Source: Mytilisepta virgata
Lineage: Eukaryota > Mollusca > Bivalvia > Mytilida > Mytilidae
Assembly: GCA_028015205.1 (NCBI GenBank)
Contig: CM051511.1
Location: 3,968,001-4,032,000, forward strand
DNA length: 64,000 nt
Direction: 5' to 3'
Below the pieces are notes generated by a model that was not told the origin of the DNA, did no database searches, and was given only the letters and a program-made list of their open reading frames with translations. The first letter of the stretch is position 1, and the number at the start of each line of letters is the position of its first letter. Shown piece after piece: positions 51,501 to 62,632 of this stretch. The position numbers and the translations under genes were made by a program.

Positions 51501-54500
51501 TAAATAGTGCTTTGGATACATGGCTGTCTAAGACCTTGACTTGAATTCAGACTTGAGTCACATTTTTATGATTTAGTCTATTTTTCTGTAGCTGTAATGC
51601 CTATATCAAAATTGACCTCAATTTTAGGCTTGAGTGACTCTTGTCCCATTTTTACAAATAATTCCATTTCTCAACAAATGTTATAAATACCTATATTATA
51701 TAGGCCCACCATTTTTGGTCCTTAGATAGATTTTAGTGGGTACATACCAGTCTGAGACTTGTCAGCTTGCTTTGGACACATTTTTAGGCTTGAATGACAT
51801 GCATGAGATTTTTCAGACAAATTATCGCCTCTTACTTACTCTTTCTTAAAACGCATTTTCCTTTGACTTGCAATGTCAGGTAGCAGATCATCATTATTTT
51901 GTGTCCATGTGCATACTCAAGCGAGACATATAGTGTGTCCACTCCTGTTTAGATTAGCCTTTGAATCGTGTTTGATTTCAGTGGAACTTTTAAAAATGCA
52001 ATAAGCATAAGCAAGTAATACCCAGTTTAACCATTTACCATTTTTCGGTAAGACAAGTAAATATTTTTTCAAAATAAAATGTTTTTCCTACCTACCTACC
52101 CTATGTCATTTTGGGCATGTAACCGGAAACACACATATATATTATTTTGGCCTAATTGTCTTTCTAAAATCTAAATGTTTCACGAGAGCAGATTTCCATT
52201 TTCTGAGTATAAAAATGATAGAAAGACAGCACACTTTTGATTTGTCATAGAAGCTGTTTTTAACAAAATAAAATATGGAGTATTCGGATCTAGAGAAATT
52301 ACTCTTTAGTAGGCATCTTAGATGTTTACGGGAAGACATTCATGAAATATTGAAAGTAGACTTGCATGTTTGGAAAGTGGCAAATTTTCTTGTATATCAA
52401 ACATGCCCTTTGCTTAATATATCCTTGTGCTCAAATTGCACTCAAGTGGACTCTTGTTGAAATTAACACGGTTGAGAAACCAAAAATTGTACCATCATTT
52501 CAGCATTATTGGTTTTATGGGGTGATTTAGCTAAATTGAACATTCTTACAAAGATAGATAAAAATATTAATGTGTTTTGCTGAGATTTATCATTATTTTG
52601 TGTATAGGCAAACCATTACTACAAACTGTTCATAACATGGACCAGTCAGAAAATCAAGAAGACATTTGTTCAAAGAAACATGTTTGAATTTAAACATATA
52701 AAGGTGAGAATACTTTAAATTTCTGACAATAATTTTTGCATAATTAAATGCATAGTAATTTTTTAGGTTAAATTTGTGTTTGTTAGATGGCGAATGATGT
52801 GCAGATAATAACAGATTCAAACTCGAGTTGATGACTTTTGATGCCAAATTTGTCCCTTGAAGCCATACAAGATTTTTGTTTAAAAAGTTTTGTTTTGTTT
52901 AACAACTTCATAAAGCATGTACACAATATAAGTTTCTAAAATATGTTTTTTATTTTTTGTTATTTGTACTATTTTTCTATTTCAGCCATTTGACAGAGCC
53001 TTTATTGAGAATCCAGGTCCTATGGTTGTCTTTGCAACACCAGGAATGTTGCATGCTGGGTTGTCATTACAAGTTTTCAAGAAGTGGGCACCTAATGCTA
53101 ACAATATGGTATGTACTTAGAAATACATATGATAAAAGTGAATTCAAATTTTAATAAAGAGGATTCATCAATTTTTTGTGGCTTTATAGGAACCACAAAT
53201 TATCATATTCGATAAAATAAATATTTTGTGTCATAACTGCAAAAATACAAAACAAAATCTCAAAGTAGCAAATTTTCACAAAACCATAAAAATTGATACC
53301 CAAGAAAAAGAAGGAATCCACAGAACGAGTTACTTAGCATTAATCTTTAACTTTAATGAGTCAGAAGTTGAGCGTATTGAGGAGCTTGAAAAATGAGTGC
53401 TGTTTGCAGAATAAATGAAATACTTTATTTTTTCTTTCTGTAATTATAGGTGATAATGCCAGGATATTGTGTAGCAGGTACGGTAGGACATAAAATCTTA
53501 AATGGTGCTAGACGTTTAGAAATGGAAAACAAACAAACGGTAATTTATGAGTTGCTACATTTTACCTTAAAATAACACTCTGCTGTTTGTACATCAAACA
53601 AAGATGGTTGCTATTTAAGCTTAGTACACTTATTCCTTTTGGAAGACAAGATACAATTACTGTGTTGGTAGATGAGTTTATACTTATATTTTTACTTATA
53701 TTTTACGGTTGGAGATGAAATAATGTGTCCAGTCCATGTAATGTATTGCCCTTGTCCCATTAGTATATGTGTTTATACTTATATTTTACATATATAGGTG
53801 AAGTTAAGTCTCCATGAGCATGCCACTCATAGTGATATGGTATATGAGTTTATACTTATATTTTACAGTTAGAGGTGAAGTTAAGTGTCCAGTATATGTC
53901 ATTCAGTGTTCGTACTTTGTTGGTCCATGTATATGTGTTAATACTTATATTTTACAGTTAGAGGTGAAGTTAAGTGTCCAGTATATGTCATTCAGTGCTC
54001 ATGCTGATGCTAAGGGTATTATGCAGCTGATATCACAGTGTGAACCAAAAAATGTCTTGCTGGTGCATGGAGAAGCAGAGAAAATGGAATTTCTGAAAAA
54101 CAAGATACAGAATCAATTTGGTAAACATATATCAGGGTATAATGAAGTGAACACTCATTAGGAGGAGTGAATGAATCGTGGTTAAATATGAGATTAATAC
54201 TTAGAAAAATAAGTTCTAATTTCATATTTTTCAGTTAAAGCTTACTTGACTCAATATTTTTTAGGTTTCTCATTTTTGCAAAACAATTTCATTTTTTTTT
54301 TTAAAACTCTTTTGGGAGACTGTTTTGCCTCTGGTTTGGTGAACGCTCTGATAAATTGGTCAAAGACATGGTCAAATTGGACATATCAATCTTTTAAAAT
54401 AGTCTTCTTTCTCATTTTTTACCTGCGTCACCAACGGTGAAAGCAGGTATAGTAGCCCCTGGACTCCGGCCGTCTATCACGCTTAGGGGTACATACTTTG

Positions 54501-57500
54501 TGTAATCTGAAACTCGAATTGTATTGAACCAATATTTTTAAAACTCTGCATAGTGTTTATATACATATTGAAGATGTGCACCTCTTATTTTGGACAAATT
54601 TGACAAATTTTTACTATGAATTTGCATGTTGAACTTAGCCATTTTTCAGCAATACATGCTATGAATGGTGCATACTTTGTGTAATCTGTAACTCAGACTA
54701 TATTGAACCAATATTTTTCAAACTTTGCATAGTGTTTATATACATAATAGCATTATGTCCTCAAACTTTTCATAAGTGTTGCATGAATAAAGTCTTTCAG
54801 TATACTAAAGTGTCGAAGTTCAGGGTTTTAAGATAAAGAAGAGATATGGTGTATAAATTCATTACACAAAATCCCTATAAGGTCCATATCCTGAAAAACG
54901 CAATCATGACCTGAATAATACTAGGTAAATGGAAGCATCTTTTTATCTGAACCACATACATATTAGAATAATAATAACTTTACCCTGACAAACATATGAC
55001 GGTGACACAGGTCCAGACATGTAATCAGTCTTGTTATAAACTATTAATTAAGTCCATCAAGAATGGATAACAGGGCTGAATCATTTTTTATCACTCACAA
55101 TCGATGTGATAATGTTCATACCTCCTGCTGTGGTACATGTATTCAGTTTAAATATTTTAATGGAGTCAATATTAAAGTTCTGTATGTAAATATCACCTGG
55201 CTTCATTTACATTTACTGTTTTATATTTACATGTATTTATTACCAAAACTAAAGCACCAAGTGATAGAACAAAACTTCGATCAGCACCATGTTATTGAGT
55301 AGGAGTTTACACCTTTGTGAAAATTTCTTGAGGACTTCTCTTTGTTATAAAAATGCTTAGCCACAACTTGAAGGCATTTTTGAATGTTTTGGCAACTTAC
55401 ACCTACATTTTGCCGTCTAGATTAATCCCAGTATATATGTATATACATGTTTATTTCTTATTTATTTTCATACATGTGATATCTCATATAATAGGGGTGA
55501 TACTCACCCTTTTTACCTGTGTCGCCAATGGCAAAAGCAGGTCTAGTAACCACTTGACTCTGTCAGTTAGTCCTACAGAAAGACCTTGGGTAGGAAACTT
55601 TCATCAAAATTTTCTTGGCTTCTTCAAAAGGGAATGATTTTATATTTTGTCTGCAGCTTGATAATGTGGAGTTGTAGCATGTAAGCAATTTTTGGATTTG
55701 TCGTGCAGCCATATCCTGTTTGCCGATCAATGAATTGCATGCTGCGACGCAGGCCCACACCCGGTTTTGGTCTTGTATATTCAAAAATTTTTTTGGGGTT
55801 TTTTTTTTTGTAAATTTAAAATTCTAAAAAAAAATTAACATTCCTTTTTCGAATCTCATCCTTGAAGATTTTGGATAGATCAGATGTAAGGAATTTACAG
55901 TTACCAAATGGTTTGGAAGATACTAAATTACATGCATAGTATTATTATAAAATATTAATTTTGACCATTCAATATTGAAATGGCTATGTTAAAAAGAGCT
56001 CATGGAGATGTGATCTTAATTGACCAGGTTTGCCAGTTTCTCTCCCTAAGTTAAAGTTAAAATGAAAATTTCACAAGGGGCCAGAGAAAAATATTGTCAA
56101 TTGGGCTGAAAGTTGGGTAAAATCACTATGAAAATTTTTGAATTCTTTTTTGGTTTTTTTCTCTTTTTTTTTAATGAATAATAAATCAGTGCTTTTGGCT
56201 TTGATAAAAATATTGCTTTATTATTGTCAATTGTTTGCTTGCTAAAGTAGAGGTAGGTTTAGTTTATTCTTTATTTCAGGAATTGGCTGTTTTAAACCAG
56301 CCAATGGGGAAACTGCTATCATTCATACACAGCATAACATACCAGTCGATGTGTCTCTGTCGCTGCTGAAAAGAGAAGCATCCAAATCAGGTAATTTATA
56401 GCTGTAGTAATGATATAGTGTTCAGTGTCACTTGTGAAGCTTATACATGTATGAGCTATAGAAAACAAACATACCTTTGTTGATTTACTGAATCTTAAGG
56501 TATCCGGACCATAATAGATCATGAACGAAAAGTGTATCTCTTTTTGACCGTGAATGGCTGAACCAAAAAATTTAAAGGTGGGATTTTGTATATATATTTT
56601 TCTCAAGTTGAAACACACTCTGTTGCTTATATGCAGTCTATAAAAATAAGTTAGTTATATTGACATTTCCGAAGTTTGCCGATAATTACCGAGGTCATTT
56701 CAATTGCATTGTATGGAACATCCGGGAACTTTCGAATAATCACGTGGTCATTTATGGTCCGGATACCTTAAACTCTTTTTTTTTATCAAATTGTCATTTG
56801 ATTGGTGGATATACAAATTCTTTTAGGCATAAAATACTCCACAATTCTGAAATCCTCTGAATCCCTATTTTAAGAGGCAACAAAGTGTCCTTGTCATACC
56901 TATTCCTATACCAGGGTCCTGTTTCACAAACATTTGTACAACTATGATTTGTAAGTGTGGTCTGATTTCTGGTCATATGTGTCTTCATTCTATTAATGTC
57001 ATGGAACCAGTGTCAGTCGTAGTCATATGAAAGTTTGTGAAACTGGTCTTTTACTTGTAAAATGTTTCTCTTTAAAGATGTCAAAGGAACCATAATTTGA
57101 TGTGTACATTTTTTTTAATTCTGAACTTTTGAATTGTAATGTTGGTGTTTGGACATAAATATTATGAATCCCTGTTCCATATTCAGTGGAATTTTAATTA
57201 TTTCAAAGATAAGTTTGCACCAAACAAATAATTTTGTGAGGTCGATTAATTAGAGCATGCTCTTTTAGCATTTGTCCTGTTAAACATTTTTATCTGCATT
57301 AATTTTGAAAATTTAGGGTTGTTACCAAAATGTTTTACACATTGTATATAATTCATTTGTTTGCCTGTTCACCATATTGATAATTGTATAAACAGGACCA
57401 TTACCACCAGATCCAAAAAGACCAAAGATATTTCATGGTGCCCTTGTAATGAGAGGAACAGTAAGTAATTTTAACATGAAATCAAGGACTTACTACATCT

Positions 57501-60500
57501 CTTCATGGGGTGGAAAAACAGCTTCAGTGATTTGGCTGTTTCAACGATGCTCATAATAATTTAATCCCCATGTTAGATTAAATTGTGTGCAAAATCCCAA
57601 AGTTAATCTTCATATTTGGAATTCTGGTTGATCAGAAATAGATCTGTGTCATAATGTTCTTGTAGGAAAGTAAGACAAAATGCAAAAAACATTTACGTTA
57701 CTTCGGTATTTTGTGATACATTTTATATTATTTAGAACAACAAGTAAGATTACAATTACAATACTGTAATATGTGTAAATACAAGTTCTGGTTAACAAAA
57801 CTTTCTACCACACGTTCCTGCATTGTTAAATGTTATTAATGTCCTTTGCAATAATACAAGTGGCTGTCATCCAAAACGATATTTTTCATCTTGAAAAATT
57901 AAATTGTAATTGGAGAAACAAGTTCTCTTTTTGTTTGCTAATAGGATAAAATATTTCAACACTCTTTGTTGTTAAATTTAATGTTAAAAGTGAAGGTATC
58001 AAGCCAGGTAGTCTAGCTTCCTTCACCAAAATTAATTGTTCTAATTTTAATTTTAGAAACTACAGCTGATTGACCCAGGACAAGCATTGAAGGAGCTTGG
58101 TTTGGAAGAACATAATCTCAGGTTCACATCTACTGTCATGATAGATGAGGAAGGTCCAACTACACAAACGGCTGATAGGATATACCAACTTGTAAAAAGG
58201 TATACATCAACTTGTAGAATTTTTGCGAGATGGATTCAGCAATTTTCAACAACAATGTTTTTTCTTGGGTTTTTTGTGTTTTTTTAATTTTCATATTTTA
58301 TTGAAATCAGTACATGTCAATTACAGGTACCTTATTCTGGCCTTGTTAACAGTATTAGGTAACATGTGTATACAGTATTTGTTAGTAATATACATACAAG
58401 TATACAATTAGCAACAACATTTTGGCTACATCTTGGAAGCTAGTTGATCGATGAAGGAAGTTTTCTAGATAGCACCATCACTTTTTGAAGGAAAACTGGA
58501 AATCTGTCAGTGATTATTGGAGTCTAAAGACAATTTTAGCTGAGCTACATTTCATTACAACATCTATGGTGTGTCTGGGTGTGTTGAAATGCACACAATT
58601 ATTGACCCCCATCGGGAAGTGACAGAGGGACATGGTAATAGTATTTGTCTGTCCATCTGTCCGCTACACCTTGTTGACAAATCTCCTCTGAAACTGCTTG
58701 GCGGATAGCTTCCATATTTGGTAGGATTTATTGTTATGAAGTGTAGATGTGATTCAAGACAATTTTGCTGGATATTTAGCTGTTTTTTGTGTTGTATACT
58801 GTTTTCCTTCAATGTATTAAGATTTTCTATAATCCAATTTATCATAAGACACAAGGAATAAACTACTTTCTCAATATGAACAACTTGTAACGTCATGATT
58901 TATTAGAATTTTGCTCATATTCCTTATTCAGTTTCATTCCCTATGACTTCTTATGCAAACTGATTCTGCAGCGGCAGGGACATATATGGCTACGTATAGC
59001 AATGTTGTTAGTAATTAAGACAGACTTCATTGGCCACTAAGATCCTATAAATTTTCATTGAAAGGATATACCTAATTTGTAGAAAGGTAATCTACATGTA
59101 CTGAAAGGGTAAAAAAAGGGTAAGCTAACTCATTATATAAAAGGCAGGTTTAAGCTACTTTTCAAAGAGATAACTGCATATTTAACTGGATTTTGCAACA
59201 AGCAGGGATGGTCCGGTCCGGCTGATCGCTCCAATCATGACAGTGATGCAAGAAAATCAGGTCTACTGTCACTCAGACAACCTCTTGTTTGTGTTAATCT
59301 GTCACTCAGACAACCTCTTGTTTGTGTTTATCTGTCACTCAGACAACCTCTTGTTTGTGTTTATCTGTCACTCAGATAACCTCATGTTTGTTTATCTGTC
59401 ACTAAGACAAGCTCTTGTTTGTGTTTATCATTTAATTCCATTTCTGAAGAGTCCCATTGTAGCTGTTATCTTTGCCTTTTTTCGTTAGGTGTTCTTTATA
59501 CTGATGTGTCTACAGGCTTTGTTCAAGATTTTTTTTACATGCTCTTTATATTGGCTGTGTTCATGATCAGTGCAGTGTCCTTTGTAGACAGTGATTTGCC
59601 TTTTCAGTTTTTTTCTGTTTATTCCTCTGAGTGGACCTGAAAACTGATTTTTATTTCATTAATCTGAAAGAATTTCCAATGAGTTATTGCTATGCTTTTT
59701 TCAGTAATCTGAAAGAGTTTCCTGTGAGTTATTCTTCAGATGGATCTATCAGTATTTCAGACTCAGTGCTAGTACAGGTTTCGGGTGATGAAGAGTCCAA
59801 GTCTGTCCTGGTATCATGGTCACATCAGGTATATTTTATTTTACATACTGTGCCATGGATTCATTTATTTACATGTGTACCGCTTTTTCTGGTTTTTCAA
59901 AAATTTGATGTATGAATGATACCAAATTTGTGCTTTTTTCGTTTTTAGGTCCAGGTGACCTATTGTCATCACTTTGCATCTGTCGTCGTCATATTCTTTT
60001 TAACTCACCTGGCTAAAAGCCAGGGTGAGCTTTTGCAATCACTTTCTGTCCATCGTGCGTTAACTTTTCACATTTCAATCTTCTTCTAAAAAACCACTGA
60101 ACCAAATGGAACCAAAGTTGCCAGCAATGTTCCTAGGGAGGTCCTTTACATAATTTATAATGTTGTTTCTGATCAAATATTCAACATGGCTGCCAGGCCC
60201 AATAATATGTTCTGATTGGCTGAAATTTTAAAAATCTTCTTGTCAGAAACCACAAAACCAAATTAACTTCTACTTTGCAGCTTAGATAGTCCTCCACAAA
60301 ATTTGTAATTTTGGTGACGATTGCAAATCCAAGATGGCCACCACCATGGGACATAGTTAAAATGGTTAACATAGTTATGGGAAATAAATACAAACTTCTT
60401 CTTCGAAACCGTATGAAAGATTGAATTAATAATATGCTTGAATGATTGCATGATGGTCCTGTATCAAATTTGTAAATTTGATGCCAATTAGAAATCCAAG

Positions 60501-62632
60501 ATGGCTACCACTGCAGGACATAGTTAACACAGTACTCAGTCAGAAACCACAAGACCAAATGAACTTCTACTTTGCAGGAATGGTCCTTAGATGGACCTCT
60601 ACCAAATTTGTAATTTTGGTTCCAATTGGAAATCTAAGATGGCCACCACTGTCGGACATAGTTAACATAGGACCTTATAATTATGGGAAATACTTCTTCG
60701 AAACCGTTTGACAGATTGAATTGATAATATGCCTGAATGATAGTATGATGGTCCTGTACCAAATTTATAATTTTGATGCCGATCGGAAATACAAGATGGC
60801 TGCCACGATGGGACACATTTAATATGGGATCTATGGAAAATACATACAGCTTCTTCACGCAAAACATTTCACACATTTAAATACACTCCTATACAAATCA
60901 TACAAGAAATTAAACACATGATGGCCATTTCACATTTTTCTGTTTATTGCCTAATAAGTATACAAATCAGGTGAGCGATACAGGCTCTTGAGAGCCTCTG
61001 GTTCAAAAATCTTCTCCTCTGAAACCACTGAATGAATTGTAACCAAATTTGGTCACAAGCATCTTTGGGGTATCTACTTTAAAAATGTTTTGATTATGCT
61101 AATCGAGCTAAAAACATGGCAGCCATGGCTATTTATAGAACATAGGGATAAACCTTATATCTCCTAAAGTATAGTAGATACAGAAAAATGAATTGACTGT
61201 CCTTCTTTGTCTTGAAGAGCTCTTTGAGCATCTCCATTGGGTCAAAGTTGTACAACTACTCCTTATAGCAGTTATTGCCCTTGAAAGGCTAAATTTGACG
61301 ATTTTTGCTGTTTTTGGTTTTTATCTTGAAAAGTATAAAAGATAGAAAGAAACTTTTAATTGATGAAATGATCCTTATGACCAGGCTTACAAAATTGGCT
61401 GGGTCAAAATTATCAACGAGTCCTTTTAGGAGTTATTGCCCTTGAAAGGCTAAATTTGATGATTTTCACTGTTTATGGCTTCTTTGAAAACTATAAAAGA
61501 TAGAAAGAAACTTTCAATTGATGAAATGATCCTTATGACGAGGCCTATCAAATTCGCTATTAGGTGGAAGTTGTGCGACGACTCCTTACAGGAGATATTG
61601 CCCTTGAAATGCTAAATTTGACAATTTTCGCTGTCTTTGGCCTCTATCTTGAAAACTATAAAAGATAGAAAGAAACTTTCAATTTACAAAATGATACTTA
61701 TGTCGAGGCATACAAAAGTCGCCCTAGGTTGAAGTTGTTTGACAGCTACTTATGGGAGTTATTGCCCTTGAAAACCAAATTCAACAGTTTTTGGCTTCTA
61801 TCTTGAAAACAATAACAGACAGAAAGAAACTTTCAACTAATGAAATGGTCTTCATTACCAGGCCTACATAAGTCTTCAGTGGTCAAAGTTGTATAGTGAC
61901 TCCTGTTAGGAGTTCTCCTAGTTTCCAGGTGAGCTATACAGGCTCTTAAGAGCCTCTAGTTAATTTTTCCATTAATTCAGTTTATAATTATTATTTAAGT
62001 CTTAAATTTATGGTTTCATAGTGACTGTACCTACAAAAACAATAGAAATTGGTATCCAACAATTTATAATGAATCAAAAGTATTTCAGGAACCAGCATCC
62101 TTAGGGAGCAACCATTTGATTTTAATAAAATGGGGCTAGGATACAATTTGAAATAAAAAGGCAGGACCAGGATTTTGGCAAATTAAAAATACAGGATCAC
62201 TTTAGGTGTGAAAAAAAAACCTGTGTCAAACAGGAAAGTTTTGGTTTAAATGATAAAAAAAGAAAACCAGGACCAAAATTTTGACAAACAAAATAGGCAG
62301 GATCAAACATTTGATCACTTGAAATTTGTTACATTAGACTTTGTTTTTTTTCTAATCATCATTTCTTTATGTAAGGTTAAGACTCTTTGATCTAAGAAGA
62401 TTTCGGAAAAGTTTTTGGGACTTGTGCAAATGAATTAATGTATGTTTGTATATTATAATGATACATGTACAATGATTCATAAGTTTGGTTAAGTTAAATG
62501 GGTCTCATGTTTAGGATAAAGTTTCATACCAGGAATTGTAGAGGTAGATGAGTATTTTTGTTGTTTATTTTGTAGGATGAAGACATAGGAAGCTTCCTAC
62601 TAAAATTGTTAAAAGATGAACTGGTTACCTGA
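36588..62632 (+). CDS. INTS11: Integrator complex subunit 11, RNA endonuclease (18 coding exons)
   Basis: Eighteen exons with GT-AG borders join without a frame break into 597 residues (human about 600): 36588-36615, 37273-37284, 37789-37874, 38210-38283, 40317-40428, 46223-46339, 46967-47065, 47965-48138, 48938-49057, 52608-52703, 52986-53108, 53450-53539, 53958-54120, 56280-56390, 57396-57460, 58057-58199, 59705-59828, 62576-62632. The product is the metallo-beta-lactamase/beta-CASP nuclease of the nuclear Integrator complex. It cleaves nascent snRNA 3' ends and paused Pol II transcripts, paired with INTS9. The start [10 protein letters not shown] matches the family start. An upstream in-frame ATG at 36444 would add 48 residues unlike any INTS11, so it was not chosen. 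Introns 5, 9 and 13 are enlarged by repeats. The upstream neighbour is divergent CPTP. Confidence 0.96.
36616..40316 (+). other. INTS11 introns 1-4
   Basis: The introns are 36616-37272, 37285-37788, 37875-38209 and 38284-40316. Intron 4 has a mussel-type repeat fragment at about 38545-38640 (CAACTCATCAGTTGTGCTCA). The ORF at 39637-39960 (minus) has no recognisable family or splice context. Confidence 0.55.
37273..37284 (+). other. INTS11: 12-nt INTS11 microexon (exon 2)
   Basis: Exon 1 ends CCTTTAG|GTTCGT at 36615 and exon 3 begins ATGTGGGTAG at 37789. Between them, TTTTGTAG|GTGCTGGCCAGG|GTAAGT supplies exactly the 12 nt needed to encode G-A-G-Q-D, restoring the family sequence TPLGAGQDVGRS. 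It has a perfect donor and an acceptable acceptor. Without it, four conserved residues are missing but the frame is kept. Confidence 0.88.
41214..41619 (+). mobile_element. Short hairpin-headed Helitron/HINE-like element
   Basis: The left end TAGCTCACCTGGCCC|AAAGGGCCAGGTGAGCTA is a near-perfect hairpin. The right end has the hairpin GGCTCCTGGGAGCC directly before TCTAG. Both sides are TTTA repeats. The core holds about two units with AACATAGGA, AAAGATCTT and CCTCTTTCAGAAT. Confidence 0.66.
43650..43815. repeat. Minisatellite of about 30-40-bp units (AACCCGGATAGAACC)
   Basis: ACCCGGATAGAACCAAG or close variants recur at least five times, mixed with GGTTCGAACCA/GGTTCAGAACC palindromic words. 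Confidence 0.6.
43866..43970. repeat. TTTA microsatellite
   Basis: Nearly pure TTTA repeats end in a T run directly at the left border of the element at 43971. Confidence 0.8.
43971..46184 (+). mobile_element. Long hairpin-headed Helitron/HINE-like element with a 166-bp array
   Basis: The left hairpin is TAGCTCACCTGACCC...GGGTCAAGTGAGCT; the right hairpin is GGCTCTTGAGAGCC followed by TCTAG. From about 44570 to 46090 it is a tandem array of about 9 units near 166 bp, each with TTAGTTTAACATAGG, ACCACTTGAC, AGACTTGG, ATGGTCCTTAG and AAGATGGCCGCCAC. One unit at about 45659-45740 is a half unit of 82 bp. Minus-strand ORFs over it are accidental. Confidence 0.7.
47222..47742 (+). mobile_element. 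SINE copy 2 in INTS11 intron 7
   Basis: A fuller copy of the family at 33054-33340. The extra left part (GGGTGCTGG...GTTTTCTGTAGCGG, GAGCTGCCTAGCGTGTCCCC) was not identified. It ends GCAACAAACAATCAATCAAT. Confidence 0.65.
49235..52140. mobile_element. 2.9-kb TIR element carrying an array of about 149-bp units
   Basis: The ends ATGTGTGTTTCCGGTTAC and GTAACCGGAAACACACAT are inverted (22 bp in all). The interior is about ten units of roughly 149 bp with CATTTCTCAGCAACT, AATACCTAGACC, CACCATATTTGGTC, ATGCCAGTCTGACA, CTTGACCTCAATTTCATGC and TTGAGTGACTT. It lies entirely within INTS11 intron 9 (49058-52607). No transposase was seen. Confidence 0.7.
50256..51140. mobile_element. 885-bp TA-flanked TIR element nested in the 2.9-kb element
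   Basis: The left end CCGTATTTTACGGTGTATAG and the right end CTAAACACCGTAAAATACGG are inverted, with TA on both sides. Removing it rejoins a 149-bp unit exactly (GAGTGACTTGTGC-TA-CATTTTTGAG), which proves insertion. No intact ORF is present. Confidence 0.8.
53683..53957 (+). repeat. Tandem partial copies of the INTS11 exon 13 acceptor and 5' end
   Basis: About four repeats of 77-92 bp start with TTATACTTATATTTTAC (near 53683, 53774, 53851 and 53940). The last is the real acceptor, with exon 13 from 53958. The copy at 53869 keeps an intact AG and the first 42 bases of exon 13; the earlier ones are decayed. Using the 53869 acceptor would add 89 nt and break the frame. Confidence 0.8.
54421..54780 (+). 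repeat. Hairpin-headed repeat (ACCTGCGTCACCAACGGTG), copy 1
   Basis: The short hairpin CCTGCGTCACC...GGTGAAAGCAGG leads into two units of about 180 bp with GTACATACTTTGTGTAATCTG and ATATTGAACCAATATTTTT. It is related to the array at 21280-21740. Confidence 0.55.
55508..55780 (+). repeat. Hairpin-headed repeat, copy 2 (short)
   Basis: CCTGTGTCGCCAATGGC...GCAGGTCTAGTAACC repeats the head of the copy at 54421. Both are in INTS11 intron 13 (54121-56279), which is otherwise unassigned. Confidence 0.45.
56495..56771 (-). mobile_element. TTAAGG-ended MITE, copy C (intact ends)
   Basis: A perfect 20-bp inverted repeat (TTAAGGTATCCGGACCATAA at the left, its reverse complement at the right) encloses a 277-bp element in the opposite orientation to copies A and B, inside INTS11 intron 14. 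It is the reference copy for the family. Confidence 0.85.
59266..59429. repeat. 33-bp minisatellite, five units
   Basis: CTGTCACTCAGACAACCTCT followed by TGTTTGTGTTTAT repeats at 59266, 59299, 59332, 59365 and 59396 (intron 16). The unit length is a multiple of 3, so an open frame persists, but there is no splice or family support for coding. Confidence 0.82.
59655..59704 (+). repeat. Partial copy of the INTS11 exon 17 5' end
   Basis: TAATCTGAAAGAATTTCC at 59660 repeats TAATCTGAAAGAGTTTCC at the true exon start 59705, a 45-bp offset. The copy's acceptor reads CATT in place of CAGT, so it should not splice. Confidence 0.72.
60002..61959 (+). mobile_element. Composite hairpin-headed Helitron/HINE-like elements in INTS11 intron 17
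   Basis: The first part begins AACTCACCTGGCTAAAAGCC and ends with GGCTCTTGAGAGCC then TCTGG at 61001. A second part continues without its own hairpin head and ends GGCTCTTAAGAGCC then TCTAG at 61959. From 61270 to 61770 the second part is an array of about 162-bp units with TTATTGCCCTTGAAA, CTATAAAAGATAGAAAGAAAC and GATGAAATGATCC. Confidence 0.62.

Larger units (their letters stand above)
52608..62632 (+). other. INTS11: INTS11 beta-CASP core and C-terminal domain, exons 10-18
   Basis: Exons 10-12 encode [40 protein letters not shown] and [17 protein letters not shown], conserved beta-CASP segments. Exon 13 supplies the last two histidine motifs, [10 protein letters not shown] (H392) and [12 protein letters not shown] (H414). 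Exon 15 has a basic KRPK stretch near 476-479, where human INTS11 has a similar basic patch. Exons 16-18 form the C-terminal domain that in the human complex pairs with INTS9, ending [18 protein letters not shown]. The stop is a TGA at 62630-62632. Confidence 0.92.

Noticed and set aside
59237..59488. 83-codon ORF in intron 16
   Set aside because: It is produced by a 33-bp minisatellite whose length is a multiple of three; no splice sites or homologues support it.
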